Assembly: GCA_963977005.1 (NCBI GenBank)
Contig: CAXBMQ010000002.1
Span: 197,797 to 261,796, forward strand
DNA: 64,000 bases
Reading direction: 5' to 3'
Source: CAXBCP01 sp963977005
Lineage (GTDB): Bacteria; Pseudomonadota; Alphaproteobacteria; MPNO01; UBA830
Position 1 is the stretch's first letter. Every line of letters begins with the position of its first letter. This document shows, in pieces, positions 34,614-44,535 of the stretch. The notes under the pieces are model-generated. The model worked only from the letters and a program-made list of their open reading frames with translations, was not told the DNA's origin and did no database searches. The position numbers and the translations under genes are program-made.

Positions 34614-36524
34614 ATGTGCGGCATAGCAGGTTTCGTTGGCTCATGGTCACCGGCACTGGCCGGTGCGATGACGGCGGCGATCGCCCATCGCGGCCCCGAC
34701 GGTGACGGCCTGTGGTCGGCGGATACCGGCGTGGCGCTCGGCCACAGGCGCCTGTCGATTATCGACCTGTCGGATGCCGCGGCGCAGCCGATGCACAGCG
34801 CGGACGACCGCTATGTCCTGACCTATAACGGCGAGATTTATAATTTTCGCGAGCTGCGCCTGGAGCTCGAACAGGCCGGCACGGTCTTTCGCACAGGGTC
34901 GGATACGGAGGTCCTGCTGGCGCTGTTTGCATGCGACGGGCTGGACTGCGTCAACCGCCTGAACGGCATTTTCGCCTTTGCCGTATGGGACCGGCGCGAC
35001 CGGGTCCTGTCGATTGCCCGCGACCATCTGGGCGTAAAGCCGCTGTATTACGCTGCCCTTCCGCAGGGTTTCCTGTTCGCGTCGGAACTCAAACCGTTGA
35101 CTTTGTGCCCCGATCTGCCGCGCGATATCGACGCCGCGGCCGTCGGCGATCATCTGGGATTCCTCTGGACGGCGGGCGAGAACACCATGCTCCGCGCCGT
35201 CAGAAAACTGCGGCCCGGCTGTGCGCTGACCGTCACGGCCGACGGGGCGGTCACGCCGTCACGATTTTACCGCACCCCGCAGTTCGACGATGCGGCACCG
35301 CCGACGCCGGACGATGCCGCCGCGCTGCGCGACATGATTGATCGTGTCGTCGCCGATCAGATGGTCGCCGATGTCGAGGTCGGCGCATTGCTGTCCGGCG
35401 GCGTCGATTCGAGCGCCATCGTCGCCGCGATGTGCCGCGCGACCGACCCGTCAAAAATCACCACCTTCTGCGCCGCGGTCACCAAACCCGATTCCGGCAC
35501 CGACAATTTCGGCGACGACCGGACCCATGCGCGCACCGTCGCAAAACATCTTGGCGTGAAGCTGATCGAGGTTGCGACCGATGCCGACCTGATTGCGGCA
35601 CTGCCCGACATGGTCTGGCAGCTCGACGAACCCACCGCGGACTTTGCCGCGGTACAGACGCTGTTGCTTGCCCGCGCCGCGCGCGATAACGGCATCAAGG
35701 TCCTGCTGTCGGGTGTCGGCGGCGACGATCTGTTTACCGGCTACGGGCGGCATACCGCGGGGCTGATCTGGGCGGGTGCAAACCGGGTGCCGGGCCTGCG
35801 GGGACTGGGCGCGGCGGTGCTTGGCCTGTTCCCGCCCTCCAGCATTCTGGGCCGCCGTCTGAAGCGGATCGGATCCTTGCTGGCAATGCCAGAGGACGAA
35901 ATGCTGGCCGACGGGATGAGCTATTCGGCGGTCGGCGCTGATCGCCGCCGCGCGCTGCTGGCGCCGGGCCTGCGCGATTCCATGCCGGCAGACGGGATTG
36001 CCGAGGGGCTGCGCGCTTCGCTGGATCGTACGCGGGGGCATCATCCCGTCGACCGGTTCCTCGATCTCGAACTCAACGGTTTTATGCCGGATCACAATCT
36101 GAACTATACCGACAAGATGGCGATGCAGGCAGGCGTGGAAGTCCGGGTGCCGCTGATCGATCGCCGGCTGGTCGCCTACGCGATGCAGTTGCCGCTGTCG
36201 GCCAAGATCAGTTTGCGCGAAACCAAGCGAATCCTGCGCGCCTCCCAGCGCGACCGTCTGCCGGGCGAAATCCTGACCCGGCCCAAGCAGGGTTTCGGCG
36301 TGCCGGTCCGCAGCTGGCTGCAGGGTCCGGCCCGCGAGATGATGGAAGACCTGACCTCGACGGCGACGATTTCGTCCCGCGGCCTGTTCGATGCCGATGC
36401 CGTGGCCGCGCTCAAAGCCGACTTTTACGCCCAGCGGGTCGACGCGGCATTCACCCTGTTCCCGATGATGGCGATGGAGCTATGGTGCCGGGCACTGGAT
36501 AACGCGGAGACCGCCGGTCCATGA
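34614..36524 (+). CDS. Asparagine synthase-type glutamine amidotransferase 2
   Basis: This 636-residue protein has the same layout as the one at 29667: MCGIAGF with Cys2 nucleophile, HRGPDGDGLWS, YNGEIYNFRELRLELEQ, and the synthetase PP-loop LLSGGVDSSAIVAAM, here with the standard SGGVDS. It also has GVGGDDLFTGYGRH and a C-terminal RVPLIDRRLVAYAMQLP. Full length and intact glutaminase motifs suggest an active enzyme that amidates an acidic sugar. GAAAGGAA provides the ribosome site. It leads a plus-strand operon that continues to 46 kb. Confidence 0.92.
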   Translation: MCGIAGFVGSWSPALAGAMTAAIAHRGPDGDGLWSADTGVALGHRRLSIIDLSDAAAQPMHSADDRYVLTYNGEIYNFRELRLELEQAGTVFRTGSDTEVLLALFACDGLDCVNRLNGIFAFAVWDRRDRVLSIARDHLGVKPLYYAALPQGFLFASELKPLTLCPDLPRDIDAAAVGDHLGFLWTAGENTMLRAVRKLRPGCALTVTADGAVTPSRFYRTPQFDDAAPPTPDDAAALRDMIDRVVADQMVADVEVGALLSGGVDSSAIVAAMCRATDPSKITTFCAAVTKPDSGTDNFGDDRTHARTVAKHLGVKLIEVATDADLIAALPDMVWQLDEPTADFAAVQTLLLARAARDNGIKVLLSGVGGDDLFTGYGRHTAGLIWAGANRVPGLRGLGAAVLGLFPPSSILGRRLKRIGSLLAMPEDEMLADGMSYSAVGADRRRALLAPGLRDSMPADGIAEGLRASLDRTRGHHPVDRFLDLELNGFMPDHNLNYTDKMAMQAGVEVRVPLIDRRLVAYAMQLPLSAKISLRETKRILRASQRDRLPGEILTRPKQGFGVPVRSWLQGPAREMMEDLTSTATISSRGLFDADAVAALKADFYAQRVDAAFTLFPMMAMELWCRALDNAETAGP

Positions 36525-36534
36525 GGGTGAGCGT

Positions 36535-37278
36535 ATGAGTTTCAGGCTGACATCCGACCCGTCGGAGCGCATCCGGAAGATCGAGAAATTTCTTCTGATG
36601 CTGCGCTTTGTCTGGCGCTTCCCGCGGGTCAGGGGCGCCTGGCCCAAATACGAATATATCAAGCCCTGGCTGGCCGAGCTGGCGCCGGCGTCGGTCGTGG
36701 ATATCGGCGTCAATCACGGCCAGTTCCTGCATCTGGCAAGCCGGCTCTGGCCCGATGCGGACATTATCGGGGTTGAGCCCAACGCGGCCCTCGCCGAAAA
36801 AGCGAAGACGATTTACGCCGGGAACCCGAAAATCCGGGTGGAATCCTGCGCCGTCGGTGCGGAAAACGGTCAGATCGACCTGTTCGTCACCGCGAATGAC
36901 CAGAACAGTTCGATCCATCAGCCTACCGAAGCATTCCATGACGACCGCCAGGCAGACGGCGTCGTGCGGACCGAACCCGTCGCGCTCAGACGCCTCGACG
37001 GGCTGCTGGCCGGCGTGACGGGGCCGATGCTCGTGAAAATCGACGTTCAGGGCGCTGAGCTCGAAGTATTGCAGGGCGCCGGCGACCGGCTGGACGACGT
37101 ATCGGTCATCATCATCGAATCCCCGTTCGAGGTATCGTATGACGGCGCCGCCGGGTTCGATGAAATCTACCGGTTCCTCACGGCCCGCGGCTTCGCTTAC
37201 GAAGGGGCGCTGGGCCAGCTGAACTCGAAACATACCGGCCGGGTCCGGCAGGAGGATTCGATCTATGTCCGGCGATAG
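36535..37278 (+). CDS. FkbM family methyltransferase
   Basis: This 247-residue enzyme has the FkbM pattern: SVVDIGVNHGQFLHLASRLWPDADIIGVEPN, CAVGAENGQIDLFVT, and MLVKIDVQGAELEVLQGAGDRLDDVSVIIIE. FkbM-type enzymes O-methylate sugars or polyketides using SAM. It starts 10 bp after the amidotransferase gene and is probably co-transcribed with it. Confidence 0.9.
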   Translation: MSFRLTSDPSERIRKIEKFLLMLRFVWRFPRVRGAWPKYEYIKPWLAELAPASVVDIGVNHGQFLHLASRLWPDADIIGVEPNAALAEKAKTIYAGNPKIRVESCAVGAENGQIDLFVTANDQNSSIHQPTEAFHDDRQADGVVRTEPVALRRLDGLLAGVTGPMLVKIDVQGAELEVLQGAGDRLDDVSVIIIESPFEVSYDGAAGFDEIYRFLTARGFAYEGALGQLNSKHTGRVRQEDSIYVRR

Positions 37279-37338
37279 TTGCGCCCCCGTGACGAGGCGG
37301 CATAGATTGCGGGAAATTTGAAAGAGTTGGTTCGTTAG

Positions 37339-39507
37339 ATGAAACAGGTCGTCCAGAGCGCGCGTTCAGGCAAGCTGGCGCTGAAAGAAGTCCCCGATGC
37401 GAAGGTCCGGTCGGGGCATCTTCTGGTGCGCACGCGTGCCTCGCTGATCTCTGCGGGTACCGAGCGCATGGTCGTGAACTTTGCGAAAAAGAGCCTGGCG
37501 GCCAAGGCGAAGGCGCGGCCCGACCTGGTGCGCAAGGTGCTCGACAAGGCGAAGCGCGACGGTATCGGCGCTACCATGCGCGCGGTCATGGCGCGGCTCG
37601 ACGAGCCCCTGCCGCTCGGCTATTCCGCGGTCGGCGAGGTGGTCGAAGTCGGCGCAGGGCTCGAGGGAAAATTCCGGACCGGCCAGCGCGTGGCCATCGC
37701 CGGCGCCGGGCTCGCCAACCATTCGGAACTGAACGCGGTGCCCGAAAATCTCTGCGCGCCGGTGCCCGACGACGTGAATGACGAGGAAGCCTGTTTCGGC
37801 ACGCTCGGCGCCATCGCCATGAACGGCGTGCGTCTGGTCGAACCGCAACTCGGCGACGTCGTCGCGGTGATCGGCGCGGGGCTGGTCGGCCAGCTTGCCG
37901 CGCAGTTTCTCGATCTCGCGGGCTGCCGGGTGATCGTGCTCGACTACAATGCGGAACGGCTCAAGCTCGCTACCTATGGCGGCGCGGAACTGGTCTGCGA
38001 CCTGTCGCAGGGAGACCCGACGGCGGCGATCATGGACCTGTCGGGCGGGCGCGGCTGCGACGGTGTCATCATCGCGGCGGCGACGGACTCGAGCGAGCCG
38101 TTCGATACCGCGGCCAACATCGCCCGCGACAAGGCGAAGATCAGCCTTGTCGGCATCACGGGCACCGAGTTCGACTACCGGTTGTTCATGAAAAAGGAAC
38201 TGTCGGTGGTGGTGTCGCGGTCCTACGGCCCGGGGCGCTACGACCCCGATTACGAGAACCGCCACGTCAAGTACCCGGTCGGCTTCGTGCGCTGGACCGA
38301 GACGCGCAATCTGGAAGAAACCGTGCGGCTGATGTCGCGACGCCGCGATCATCGTTTGCAGGTCGAACAGATGATCACGCATAAAATCCCGTTCGCGGAG
38401 GCCGAAAAAGCCTATGACATGGTGTCGAACAACACCGAGCCGCATCTCGGCGTGATCCTCGAATACGATAAAACGCCGAAAGCAAAGTCGCCCACGCTGC
38501 GCACGCCGGTTGCCGTGTCGACGGGCAAATCCGCGGCCGGCAAGTGTGTTCTCGGCGTGATCGGTGCCGGCAATTTCGCGCGGACCGTCCTGCTGCCGCG
38601 GCTGAAAAAAATCGACGCGGTGGAGCTGCATACGCTGGTCACCCAGCGCGGCATTTCCGCCGATCATTCGGCCGACAGTTTCGGCTTTGCCCATGCCGAT
38701 ACCGACGACGCGGCGATTTTCGACAACCCCGATATCAACGCTGTCCTGATCACGACGCCGCATTCGACCCATGCTTCGCTGACCGCCCGCGCGCTTGCCG
38801 CCGGCAAGAACGTGCTGGTCGAGAAACCGCTCGCGCTGGACCGCGACGAGCTGAACGCCGTGATCCGCGCCCGGCTGCAATCGGATGCGTTCCTGCAGGT
38901 CGGTTTCAACCGCCGTTTCGCCCCGCTGGCGGTGCAGGCGCGGGATCGTCTCAAAGCGGCGGGCGGGACCAAATACGTGTTGCTGCGCGTTAATGCCGGT
39001 CAGCTGCCGGATGACAGCTGGCAGAATGCCGCCGAAGAGGGCAACGGACGCATCCTGGGCGAGGTCTGCCATTTCGTCGATCTTGCCCGGTTCCTCGTCG
39101 ATGACGATATCAAAACCGTGCAGGCGGCCTCGGCGACGGTCACCCAGGGGGCGTGTGACGATCTTACCGTCTCGCTCAACTTCGCCGATGGCAGCCTCGC
39201 GACCATCGCCTATACGGCGCTTGGCGATACCGCCTATTCGAAAGAACTGGTCGAGGCGTTTGCCGGCGGCACCGTGATCAATATCAACGATTTTCGGGGC
39301 CTGACGGTGACCTCGGGGGGCAAGGAATCGAAAATCGGCCGCTCGATGGAGCAGGACAAGGGGCACGCGGCGGAACTCCAGGCTTTTGCCGAAGCCGTTG
39401 CCTCGGGCGGCCCGGCGCCGGCCGACGAGGCCGAACTTGTGCAGTCGAGCTTTGCGACCATTGCAGCGCTCGAATCCCTGCAACGGGGCGCACAGGTCGA
39501 CCTGTGA
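37339..39507 (+). CDS. Bi-domain oxidoreductase (MDR alcohol dehydrogenase fused to Gfo/Idh/MocA)
   Basis: This 722-residue protein fuses a zinc-type (MDR) dehydrogenase-like domain (residues 1-380, with DVVAVIGAGLVGQLAAQFL) to a Gfo/Idh/MocA oxidoreductase domain (about 400-722, with LGVIGAGNFARTVLLPRL and the catalytic-type VEKPLALDRDEL). Such fusions sit beside heparinase II/III-like genes in exopolysaccharide loci, as here (heparinase gene 30 bp downstream). They probably oxidise or epimerise sugar residues; the substrate is unknown. Classic zinc ligands of the MDR domain are not obvious. Confidence 0.88.
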   Translation: MKQVVQSARSGKLALKEVPDAKVRSGHLLVRTRASLISAGTERMVVNFAKKSLAAKAKARPDLVRKVLDKAKRDGIGATMRAVMARLDEPLPLGYSAVGEVVEVGAGLEGKFRTGQRVAIAGAGLANHSELNAVPENLCAPVPDDVNDEEACFGTLGAIAMNGVRLVEPQLGDVVAVIGAGLVGQLAAQFLDLAGCRVIVLDYNAERLKLATYGGAELVCDLSQGDPTAAIMDLSGGRGCDGVIIAAATDSSEPFDTAANIARDKAKISLVGITGTEFDYRLFMKKELSVVVSRSYGPGRYDPDYENRHVKYPVGFVRWTETRNLEETVRLMSRRRDHRLQVEQMITHKIPFAEAEKAYDMVSNNTEPHLGVILEYDKTPKAKSPTLRTPVAVSTGKSAAGKCVLGVIGAGNFARTVLLPRLKKIDAVELHTLVTQRGISADHSADSFGFAHADTDDAAIFDNPDINAVLITTPHSTHASLTARALAAGKNVLVEKPLALDRDELNAVIRARLQSDAFLQVGFNRRFAPLAVQARDRLKAAGGTKYVLLRVNAGQLPDDSWQNAAEEGNGRILGEVCHFVDLARFLVDDDIKTVQAASATVTQGACDDLTVSLNFADGSLATIAYTALGDTAYSKELVEAFAGGTVININDFRGLTVTSGGKESKIGRSMEQDKGHAAELQAFAEAVASGGPAPADEAELVQSSFATIAALESLQRGAQVDL

Positions 39508-39537
39508 ACATCCCCCCGGCACGGCACGCCCGCTGAT

Positions 39538-41325
39538 ATGTCCGTGGGTCGCCTCTGGCGCACGGTGCGCCACCTGACGGCGGAGCAATGGGTTTTCCGG
39601 CTTGTCTGCCGGGGGCAACGCCTGGTGATGCGGCATCATCCCGAATTCAGCCGACAGCGGATCGACCGCGCCGCGCAGAAGCTGCCGCTCGCGGAGCCGT
39701 CCTCGGATGAAGCGGTTGCGATCGCAGAGATCGTCCTGCAGCTGCAAACGGCCGTGCACGGCGACAGTTTTGAGGGCGCCACCGCCGGCAGGTTCACCCT
39801 GCTCAACCGCGACTACGATTTCGGCAGTGTGGAACAGGTTTCCTGGCGCGGCGAATTCCACGAGGGCAACAATCCGCTGCGGCGCATGAACCTCGCCTAT
39901 ATGGGCTATGCGGTGCCGCTGCTGGCCCGTGGCCGGGCAGAAGACCTTTCAGCGATCCGGGCACTGGTGGAATCGCTCGACCGGCAGAATGCGTGGTCGT
40001 CTCCCGGCGTATTCCGCGATGTGTGGAACGCCTATACCGCAAGCCACCGGCTGATCAATCTGCTGTCGGCGCTGGCGCTGTACCGCAAGGCGGGCGGTCC
40101 CGCCGACCCGGCGGCCGAAACCGTGCTGCTGGAACATGCCCGGTTCTGTGCCGCGTTCATCCGCGCCAATCTCGAACGCGACCTTCAGTACAATCACCTG
40201 ATGAAGAACTACGTGGCGCTTTCCGCCTATGCCGGGATGTGCGCTTCGGTCCCTCCCGCCCTCGGCCTGCTCGAGGCTGCCGTGCCGAAATCCATCCGGC
40301 AGAATGTGCTGACCGACGGCGGCCAGGCCGAGCGCTGTCCGATGTATCATGTGCTGTCGATGCTGGACGTGCGCGTGCTGGCAGCAAGCGGCCTGTTCCC
40401 CCACGCGTGGCAACCGGCGCTCGACGAGACGGTGAGCCGTATGTCCGCGGCCCTGCCGGTGATGACGCTGGCGGACGGCGAGATCGCGCTGATGAACGAT
40501 TCCTGGGTCGGCGAGGCGCCGCGCGCCGACAGCGTGGCCGATACGACGGCGACGCCGCCGGTCACGCGCCTTCCCGAAACCGGGTATGTCCGGCTCGGGC
40601 AGGGGGGCGATTCCGTCGTGTTCGACTGCGGTCCGTGCGGCCCTGACGACAATCCGGGCCATGCCCATGCGGACTTCCTGTCGGTCGAGGCGACGGCCGA
40701 CGGCAAACGGTTTCTCGTCGATACCGGCGTGCCGACCTATACCGCCGGCGACGACCGCAATTCGTCGCGCTCGGCGGCGGCGCATAACGGGCCGCGCCTG
40801 GTCGGTGCCGAGCCCATCGAGTTCTGGAAATCCTTCCGGGTCGGTCGCCGCGGCTATGCGGGCGCGCTGGATGTCGCGTCCCCTGACGGCGCATTCGTCG
40901 CCGCCGGCTGGCAGAGCGGTTATGCCCATCTCGGCGTGGACGTGCGCCGGGCGGTGTGTCTGTGGCCGGGCAAGGGGGTGCTGATCGCCGATCTCTGGCG
41001 CGGCGCGCTATCAAAGCCGGAGACAGGCTTTCTGATCCCGTCCGAATGGGACGTCGTTTCCGGCACAACCTTCAGGCAGGGGGAACTTGACCTGTCGGTC
41101 CGGGCACTGGCGGGGACATTGTCGCCGCCGCGGGATGCCGCGCACTGGTATCGCTTCGGGGTCGAACGCACGGCGTGCCGGCTTTCCGTCTCCCCCGAGA
41201 CGATGGACGCCGCCGCACGCGCCGCGGTGTTCTTTTCCTGGTCGGCGGATGCGGCAGTCCCCGGGGCGGACGTCCTCGACCGGCTGTTTGACGACCTTGC
41301 CGCGGCAATTCCAACGGCCGGTTAA
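39538..41325 (+). CDS. Heparinase II/III family protein
   Basis: This 595-residue protein has an alpha/alpha toroid N-terminal domain (NPLRRMNLAYMGYAVPL, WNAYTASHRLINLLSALALY, YNHLMKNYVALSAYAG) and a C-terminal heparinase II/III domain. The latter includes GHAHADFLSVEATADGKRFLVDTGVPTYTAGDDRNSSRSAAAHNGP, whose histidines and tyrosine are the lyase residues. There is no signal peptide, so it may act in the cytoplasm on a lipid-linked intermediate or be exported another way. It is coupled to the bi-domain oxidoreductase gene, a pairing frequent in polysaccharide loci. Lyase activity on this polymer is inferred. Confidence 0.87.
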   Translation: MSVGRLWRTVRHLTAEQWVFRLVCRGQRLVMRHHPEFSRQRIDRAAQKLPLAEPSSDEAVAIAEIVLQLQTAVHGDSFEGATAGRFTLLNRDYDFGSVEQVSWRGEFHEGNNPLRRMNLAYMGYAVPLLARGRAEDLSAIRALVESLDRQNAWSSPGVFRDVWNAYTASHRLINLLSALALYRKAGGPADPAAETVLLEHARFCAAFIRANLERDLQYNHLMKNYVALSAYAGMCASVPPALGLLEAAVPKSIRQNVLTDGGQAERCPMYHVLSMLDVRVLAASGLFPHAWQPALDETVSRMSAALPVMTLADGEIALMNDSWVGEAPRADSVADTTATPPVTRLPETGYVRLGQGGDSVVFDCGPCGPDDNPGHAHADFLSVEATADGKRFLVDTGVPTYTAGDDRNSSRSAAAHNGPRLVGAEPIEFWKSFRVGRRGYAGALDVASPDGAFVAAGWQSGYAHLGVDVRRAVCLWPGKGVLIADLWRGALSKPETGFLIPSEWDVVSGTTFRQGELDLSVRALAGTLSPPRDAAHWYRFGVERTACRLSVSPETMDAAARAAVFFSWSADAAVPGADVLDRLFDDLAAAIPTAG

Positions 41326-41359
41326 TTAGTCTACAACCCGTCCGACAGGAGTATTGCGT

Positions 41360-42631
41360 ATGAAGATTGTTGTATTCGGACTGGGCTATGTCGGCGCAAC
41401 GGCGACAGCATGTCTTTTGCGCGACGGCCATACGGTCATTGGCATCGATGTCAGCCCGGACAAGGCGTCCATGATCGAAACCGGCCTTTCGCCGGTATCC
41501 GAACCGGGACTGGACGAACTTCTTGCCGCCGGCCGCGATGCCGGGCGCCTGTCCGCCTATACCGATGTCGGCCGTCACCTTGACGATGCCGACATCGCGA
41601 TGGTCTGTGTCGGTACGCCGTCTTTGCCGGGCGGCGGGCTCGATCTGACGCAGGTCTGCGCGGTCTCCGCCGAACTGGGCGCCGCGCTCCGGACCCGGGA
41701 CGCCGCGCGCGAGGCACTGGTTGTCGCCTACCGGTCGACCATGTACCCCGGCGCGATGGAAGACGCCATCCTGCCGGTACTGGTGGATGCCGCGGGCGAA
41801 GAGCCGGGCACGCGTTTCGAGGCGGTCCTCAACCCCGAATTTCTCCGCGAATCGACGGCCATTCAGGATTACTACGCGCCGTCACGTGTCGTCGTCGGCG
41901 AACGCGAACCCGGGATCACCAGACGGATGCTGGGCGTCTACGATCATATCGACGCGCCGTTTTTCGAACTGCCCTACCGTACCGCCGAGATGGTCAAGCT
42001 GTCGGATAACGGATTTCACGCGCTGAAGGTCGTCTTTGCCAATGAAATCGGCCGTCTTGCGCTCGAGCTCGATGTCGACCCCGAACCGCTGATCGATGTT
42101 TTCCTGTCCGATACCAAGCTGAATATCTCGCCGTATTACCTGCGGCCCGGCGGCGCCTTTGGCGGCTCGTGCCTGCCCAAGGACGTACGTGCAATCTCGG
42201 CCCTGGCCGGCGGGCAGGGTGTCGCACTGCCGGTTATGTCGAACGTGATCACGTCGAACGAGGCACATAAACGGTATCTCGCGGACCGGGTCATGGACCG
42301 TCTGGATCCCGGTGCGTCAGTCCTGCTGATCGGCCTGACGTTCAAATCCGACACCGACGATCTGCGCGAAAGTCCGCTGATCGACCTGGCCGAGGCGCTG
42401 CTGGGCAAGGGGTACGACCTGAAAATTTTCGACCCCGACCTGAAGAACCGCGAGCTCGTCGGGGCGAACCTGGCCTATGTCCAGCAGCGCCTGCCGCATC
42501 TGTCGCGCCTGCTGGTTGAGGATATCGATGCGGCGGGGGAGGTTTCGCTGGCCGTTATCGGCAAGGGTGTCGATATCGATCGCGAAGGTCTCGGAAAACG
42601 GGTCCCTGTCGTCGATATAGACCGTCTGTAG
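41360..42631 (+). CDS. Nucleotide-sugar dehydrogenase (GDP-mannose/UDP-glucose 6-dehydrogenase family)
   Basis: This 423-residue NAD-dependent enzyme makes a uronic-acid sugar nucleotide. It has the Rossmann start MKIVVFGLGYVGATATACLLRDG, CVGTPSLPGGGLDL, LNPEFLRESTAIQDYYAPSR, and the catalytic-cysteine motif AFGGSCLPKDVRA. The AFGGSCLPKDVRA and LRESTAI patterns are closer to AlgD (GDP-mannose dehydrogenase) than to UDP-glucose dehydrogenases, but sequence alone cannot settle the sugar. AGGAG at 41347-41351 fits the ATG at 41360; a TTG two codons earlier is less likely. Confidence 0.88.
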   Translation: MKIVVFGLGYVGATATACLLRDGHTVIGIDVSPDKASMIETGLSPVSEPGLDELLAAGRDAGRLSAYTDVGRHLDDADIAMVCVGTPSLPGGGLDLTQVCAVSAELGAALRTRDAAREALVVAYRSTMYPGAMEDAILPVLVDAAGEEPGTRFEAVLNPEFLRESTAIQDYYAPSRVVVGEREPGITRRMLGVYDHIDAPFFELPYRTAEMVKLSDNGFHALKVVFANEIGRLALELDVDPEPLIDVFLSDTKLNISPYYLRPGGAFGGSCLPKDVRAISALAGGQGVALPVMSNVITSNEAHKRYLADRVMDRLDPGASVLLIGLTFKSDTDDLRESPLIDLAEALLGKGYDLKIFDPDLKNRELVGANLAYVQQRLPHLSRLLVEDIDAAGEVSLAVIGKGVDIDREGLGKRVPVVDIDRL

Positions 42632-42636
42632 GGAAG

Positions 42637-43959
42637 ATGACCGACGGCTTGCCCAAGGTCATGCAGGTCGACCCTGCGCCGCGGCCTTTCTCAATCGCCA
42701 TCGCCTATAGCCGGTTGCCGCTACCGATGACCCGTGCCGACCAGATGACGGTCGCCCATCTGATCTCGTTTTTTGCCGCGCGCGGACATGCGGTGGATTT
42801 CTACGCGCTCGACAACGGCGAGGAAATAAGCCCGGCCCACCGCCAATGGCTCGAGACGGTCTGCCGCAGCGTGCATGTTTTCGACCATGGCCCTGTGCGA
42901 CGGCTCGTCGGGGTATTGCGCGGCCTGATGCGGGGCTGGCCGCTTCAGGTCGGCCTGTTTTCGAACCCTGCGCAGACGCGTGCGGTGCGTGCCGGGCTCG
43001 GCAAGGTCGATATCGGCTACAGCTATTACATCCGCAGCGCCGAGACCATGCGATCGCTGGGGCGGTCCCGGACGCGCGCCGACGGCCCGGTAACGTTCCT
43101 CGCGATGCAGCTTTCGCAGGCGCTGAACACGCGGCGCATGGCCGAGCATTTCAGGAACCTGAAGGAAAAGCTTCTCTATTCGGTGGAAACCCGGCTGGTC
43201 AGAAACTACGAGCCGCGCGTATGGTCGGATTTTACGCGTACTGTCCTGATCGGCCAGCAGGATGTCGACGAGATCGCCGCTGCCTGCCGGGACCGCGGCC
43301 TGCCGGAGATCGACAATGTCGTGTTCGGCCCGCACGGGGTCGATGTCGACAGGTTTGCGCCGCGCCCCGATATCGCGGAAGAGCCGTTTACCCTGGTGTT
43401 CAACGGCGTGCTGCGGACCTACACCAACGTTCATGCGATCACGTGGTTTGCCGAAAACGTCTGGCCGCTTATCCGCGCGGGCGAAGCGCGGGCGCAGTTG
43501 CTGATTGTCGGCCGCGATCCGCGCCCCGAAGTAGTCGCGCTGGGCGACCTGGCGGGCGTGACGGTCACCGGCGAGGTACCCGATCCGGCGGATTACATCG
43601 CGAAGGCGGCGGTTTGCATAAACCCGGTTCAGGTGGGCGCCGGCATGCAGAACAAGCTGATCGAGTTCATGGCGATGCGCAAAGCCGTGGTGGCGACGAC
43701 CGTTGCGAACGAGGGTATCCGCGCGACACCCGGCGACCATCTTGTCATCGCCGACGATGCGCGCGGTTTTGCCGACGCCGTCCTCGCACTGCTCGCCGAT
43801 CCCGCGCGCCGGGACAGCCTTGCGGAAGCTGCCCGCAACTATATTCTCGGGCACTGGACCTGGGAGGCGCACTTTCTGACACTTGAAGCCGAGATGCTGG
43901 GCGCGTTAGAAGATTCCGCGACGGCGCAAAATGCGCTATCCCGTCCGGACGGAGACTGA
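42637..43959 (+). CDS. Glycosyltransferase resembling exosortase-locus sugar transferase Stp1
   Basis: This 440-residue GT-B enzyme starts near PFSIAIAYSRLPLPMTRADQMTVAHLISFFAARGHAV and has LVFNGVLRTYTNVHAITWFAENVWPLI and INPVQVGAGMQNKLIEFMAMRKAVVAT. This resembles the TIGR03087-type glycosyltransferases described from exosortase/PEP-CTERM polysaccharide loci; the match is from memory. It adds a sugar to the growing repeat unit. It starts 5 bp after the dehydrogenase gene and ends 3 bp before gmhA. Confidence 0.83.
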   Translation: MTDGLPKVMQVDPAPRPFSIAIAYSRLPLPMTRADQMTVAHLISFFAARGHAVDFYALDNGEEISPAHRQWLETVCRSVHVFDHGPVRRLVGVLRGLMRGWPLQVGLFSNPAQTRAVRAGLGKVDIGYSYYIRSAETMRSLGRSRTRADGPVTFLAMQLSQALNTRRMAEHFRNLKEKLLYSVETRLVRNYEPRVWSDFTRTVLIGQQDVDEIAAACRDRGLPEIDNVVFGPHGVDVDRFAPRPDIAEEPFTLVFNGVLRTYTNVHAITWFAENVWPLIRAGEARAQLLIVGRDPRPEVVALGDLAGVTVTGEVPDPADYIAKAAVCINPVQVGAGMQNKLIEFMAMRKAVVATTVANEGIRATPGDHLVIADDARGFADAVLALLADPARRDSLAEAARNYILGHWTWEAHFLTLEAEMLGALEDSATAQNALSRPDGD

Positions 43960-43962
43960 CCG

Positions 43963-44535
43963 ATGAATCTCGATACCTATTTCGACAGCGAACTCGACGA
44001 GCATGACAGCGTCGTTGCGGCGACGCGTGCGTTGAAGGCCGATTTCATACGGCTCGCGGATATCTGCGAGGCCGCTGTGAATGCCGGCAACAAGCTGGTG
44101 TTTTTCGGCAATGGCGGCAGCGCCGGCGATGCGCAGCATCTCGCGACGGAACTGGTCTGCCGCTACAAGGAAAACCGGCGGGCGCTGCCGGCAATCGCCT
44201 TTACCACCGACACGTCGCTGCTGACGGCGGCGGCGAACGATTTTGGCTACGAAACGGTGTTTGCCCGCCAGGTCGAGGCGCTGTGCAAACCGGGGGACGT
44301 TGCGATCGGGATTACGACGTCGGGACAAAGCCCCAATGTGACGGTGGCACTGGAAACCGCGCGCGACATGGGTGTCGTCCCCGCCGCGCTGAGCGGCAAA
44401 GACGGCGGAAAACTGGTCGGTCTTGCCGATCCCCTGCTGATTGTTCCGTCCGAAACGACGGCGCGCATCCAGGAAATGCATATCATGCTGGGACAGATGC
44501 TGTGCGATATCCTCGAGCGGAAATGCGCCGCATGA
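43963..44535 (+). CDS. gmhA: Phosphoheptose isomerase
   Basis: This 190-residue SIS-domain protein converts sedoheptulose 7-phosphate to glycero-manno-heptose 7-phosphate. It has KLVFFGNGGSAGDAQHLATELV, GYETVFARQVEAL, ITTSGQSPNVTVALETA and LIVPSETTARIQEMHIMLGQMLCD. The acidic and histidine residues expected for GmhA (Glu in ATELV, His in MHIMLG) are present. It overlaps hldE by 4 bp. Heptose made here may feed the GT9 enzyme encoded at 28596. Confidence 0.9.
   Translation: MNLDTYFDSELDEHDSVVAATRALKADFIRLADICEAAVNAGNKLVFFGNGGSAGDAQHLATELVCRYKENRRALPAIAFTTDTSLLTAAANDFGYETVFARQVEALCKPGDVAIGITTSGQSPNVTVALETARDMGVVPAALSGKDGGKLVGLADPLLIVPSETTARIQEMHIMLGQMLCDILERKCAA

Noticed and set aside
5829..36524. 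Classical lasso peptide cluster
   Set aside because: No precursor-sized gene sits beside the RRE protein, there is no dedicated exporter, the amidotransferases retain glutaminase domains, and the genes are spread over 30 kb.
37366..39861. 831-codon open frame on the minus strand opposite the bi-domain oxidoreductase
   Set aside because: It is antisense to a well-recognised gene, has no domain pattern and is of a composition expected from GC-rich codon shadows.
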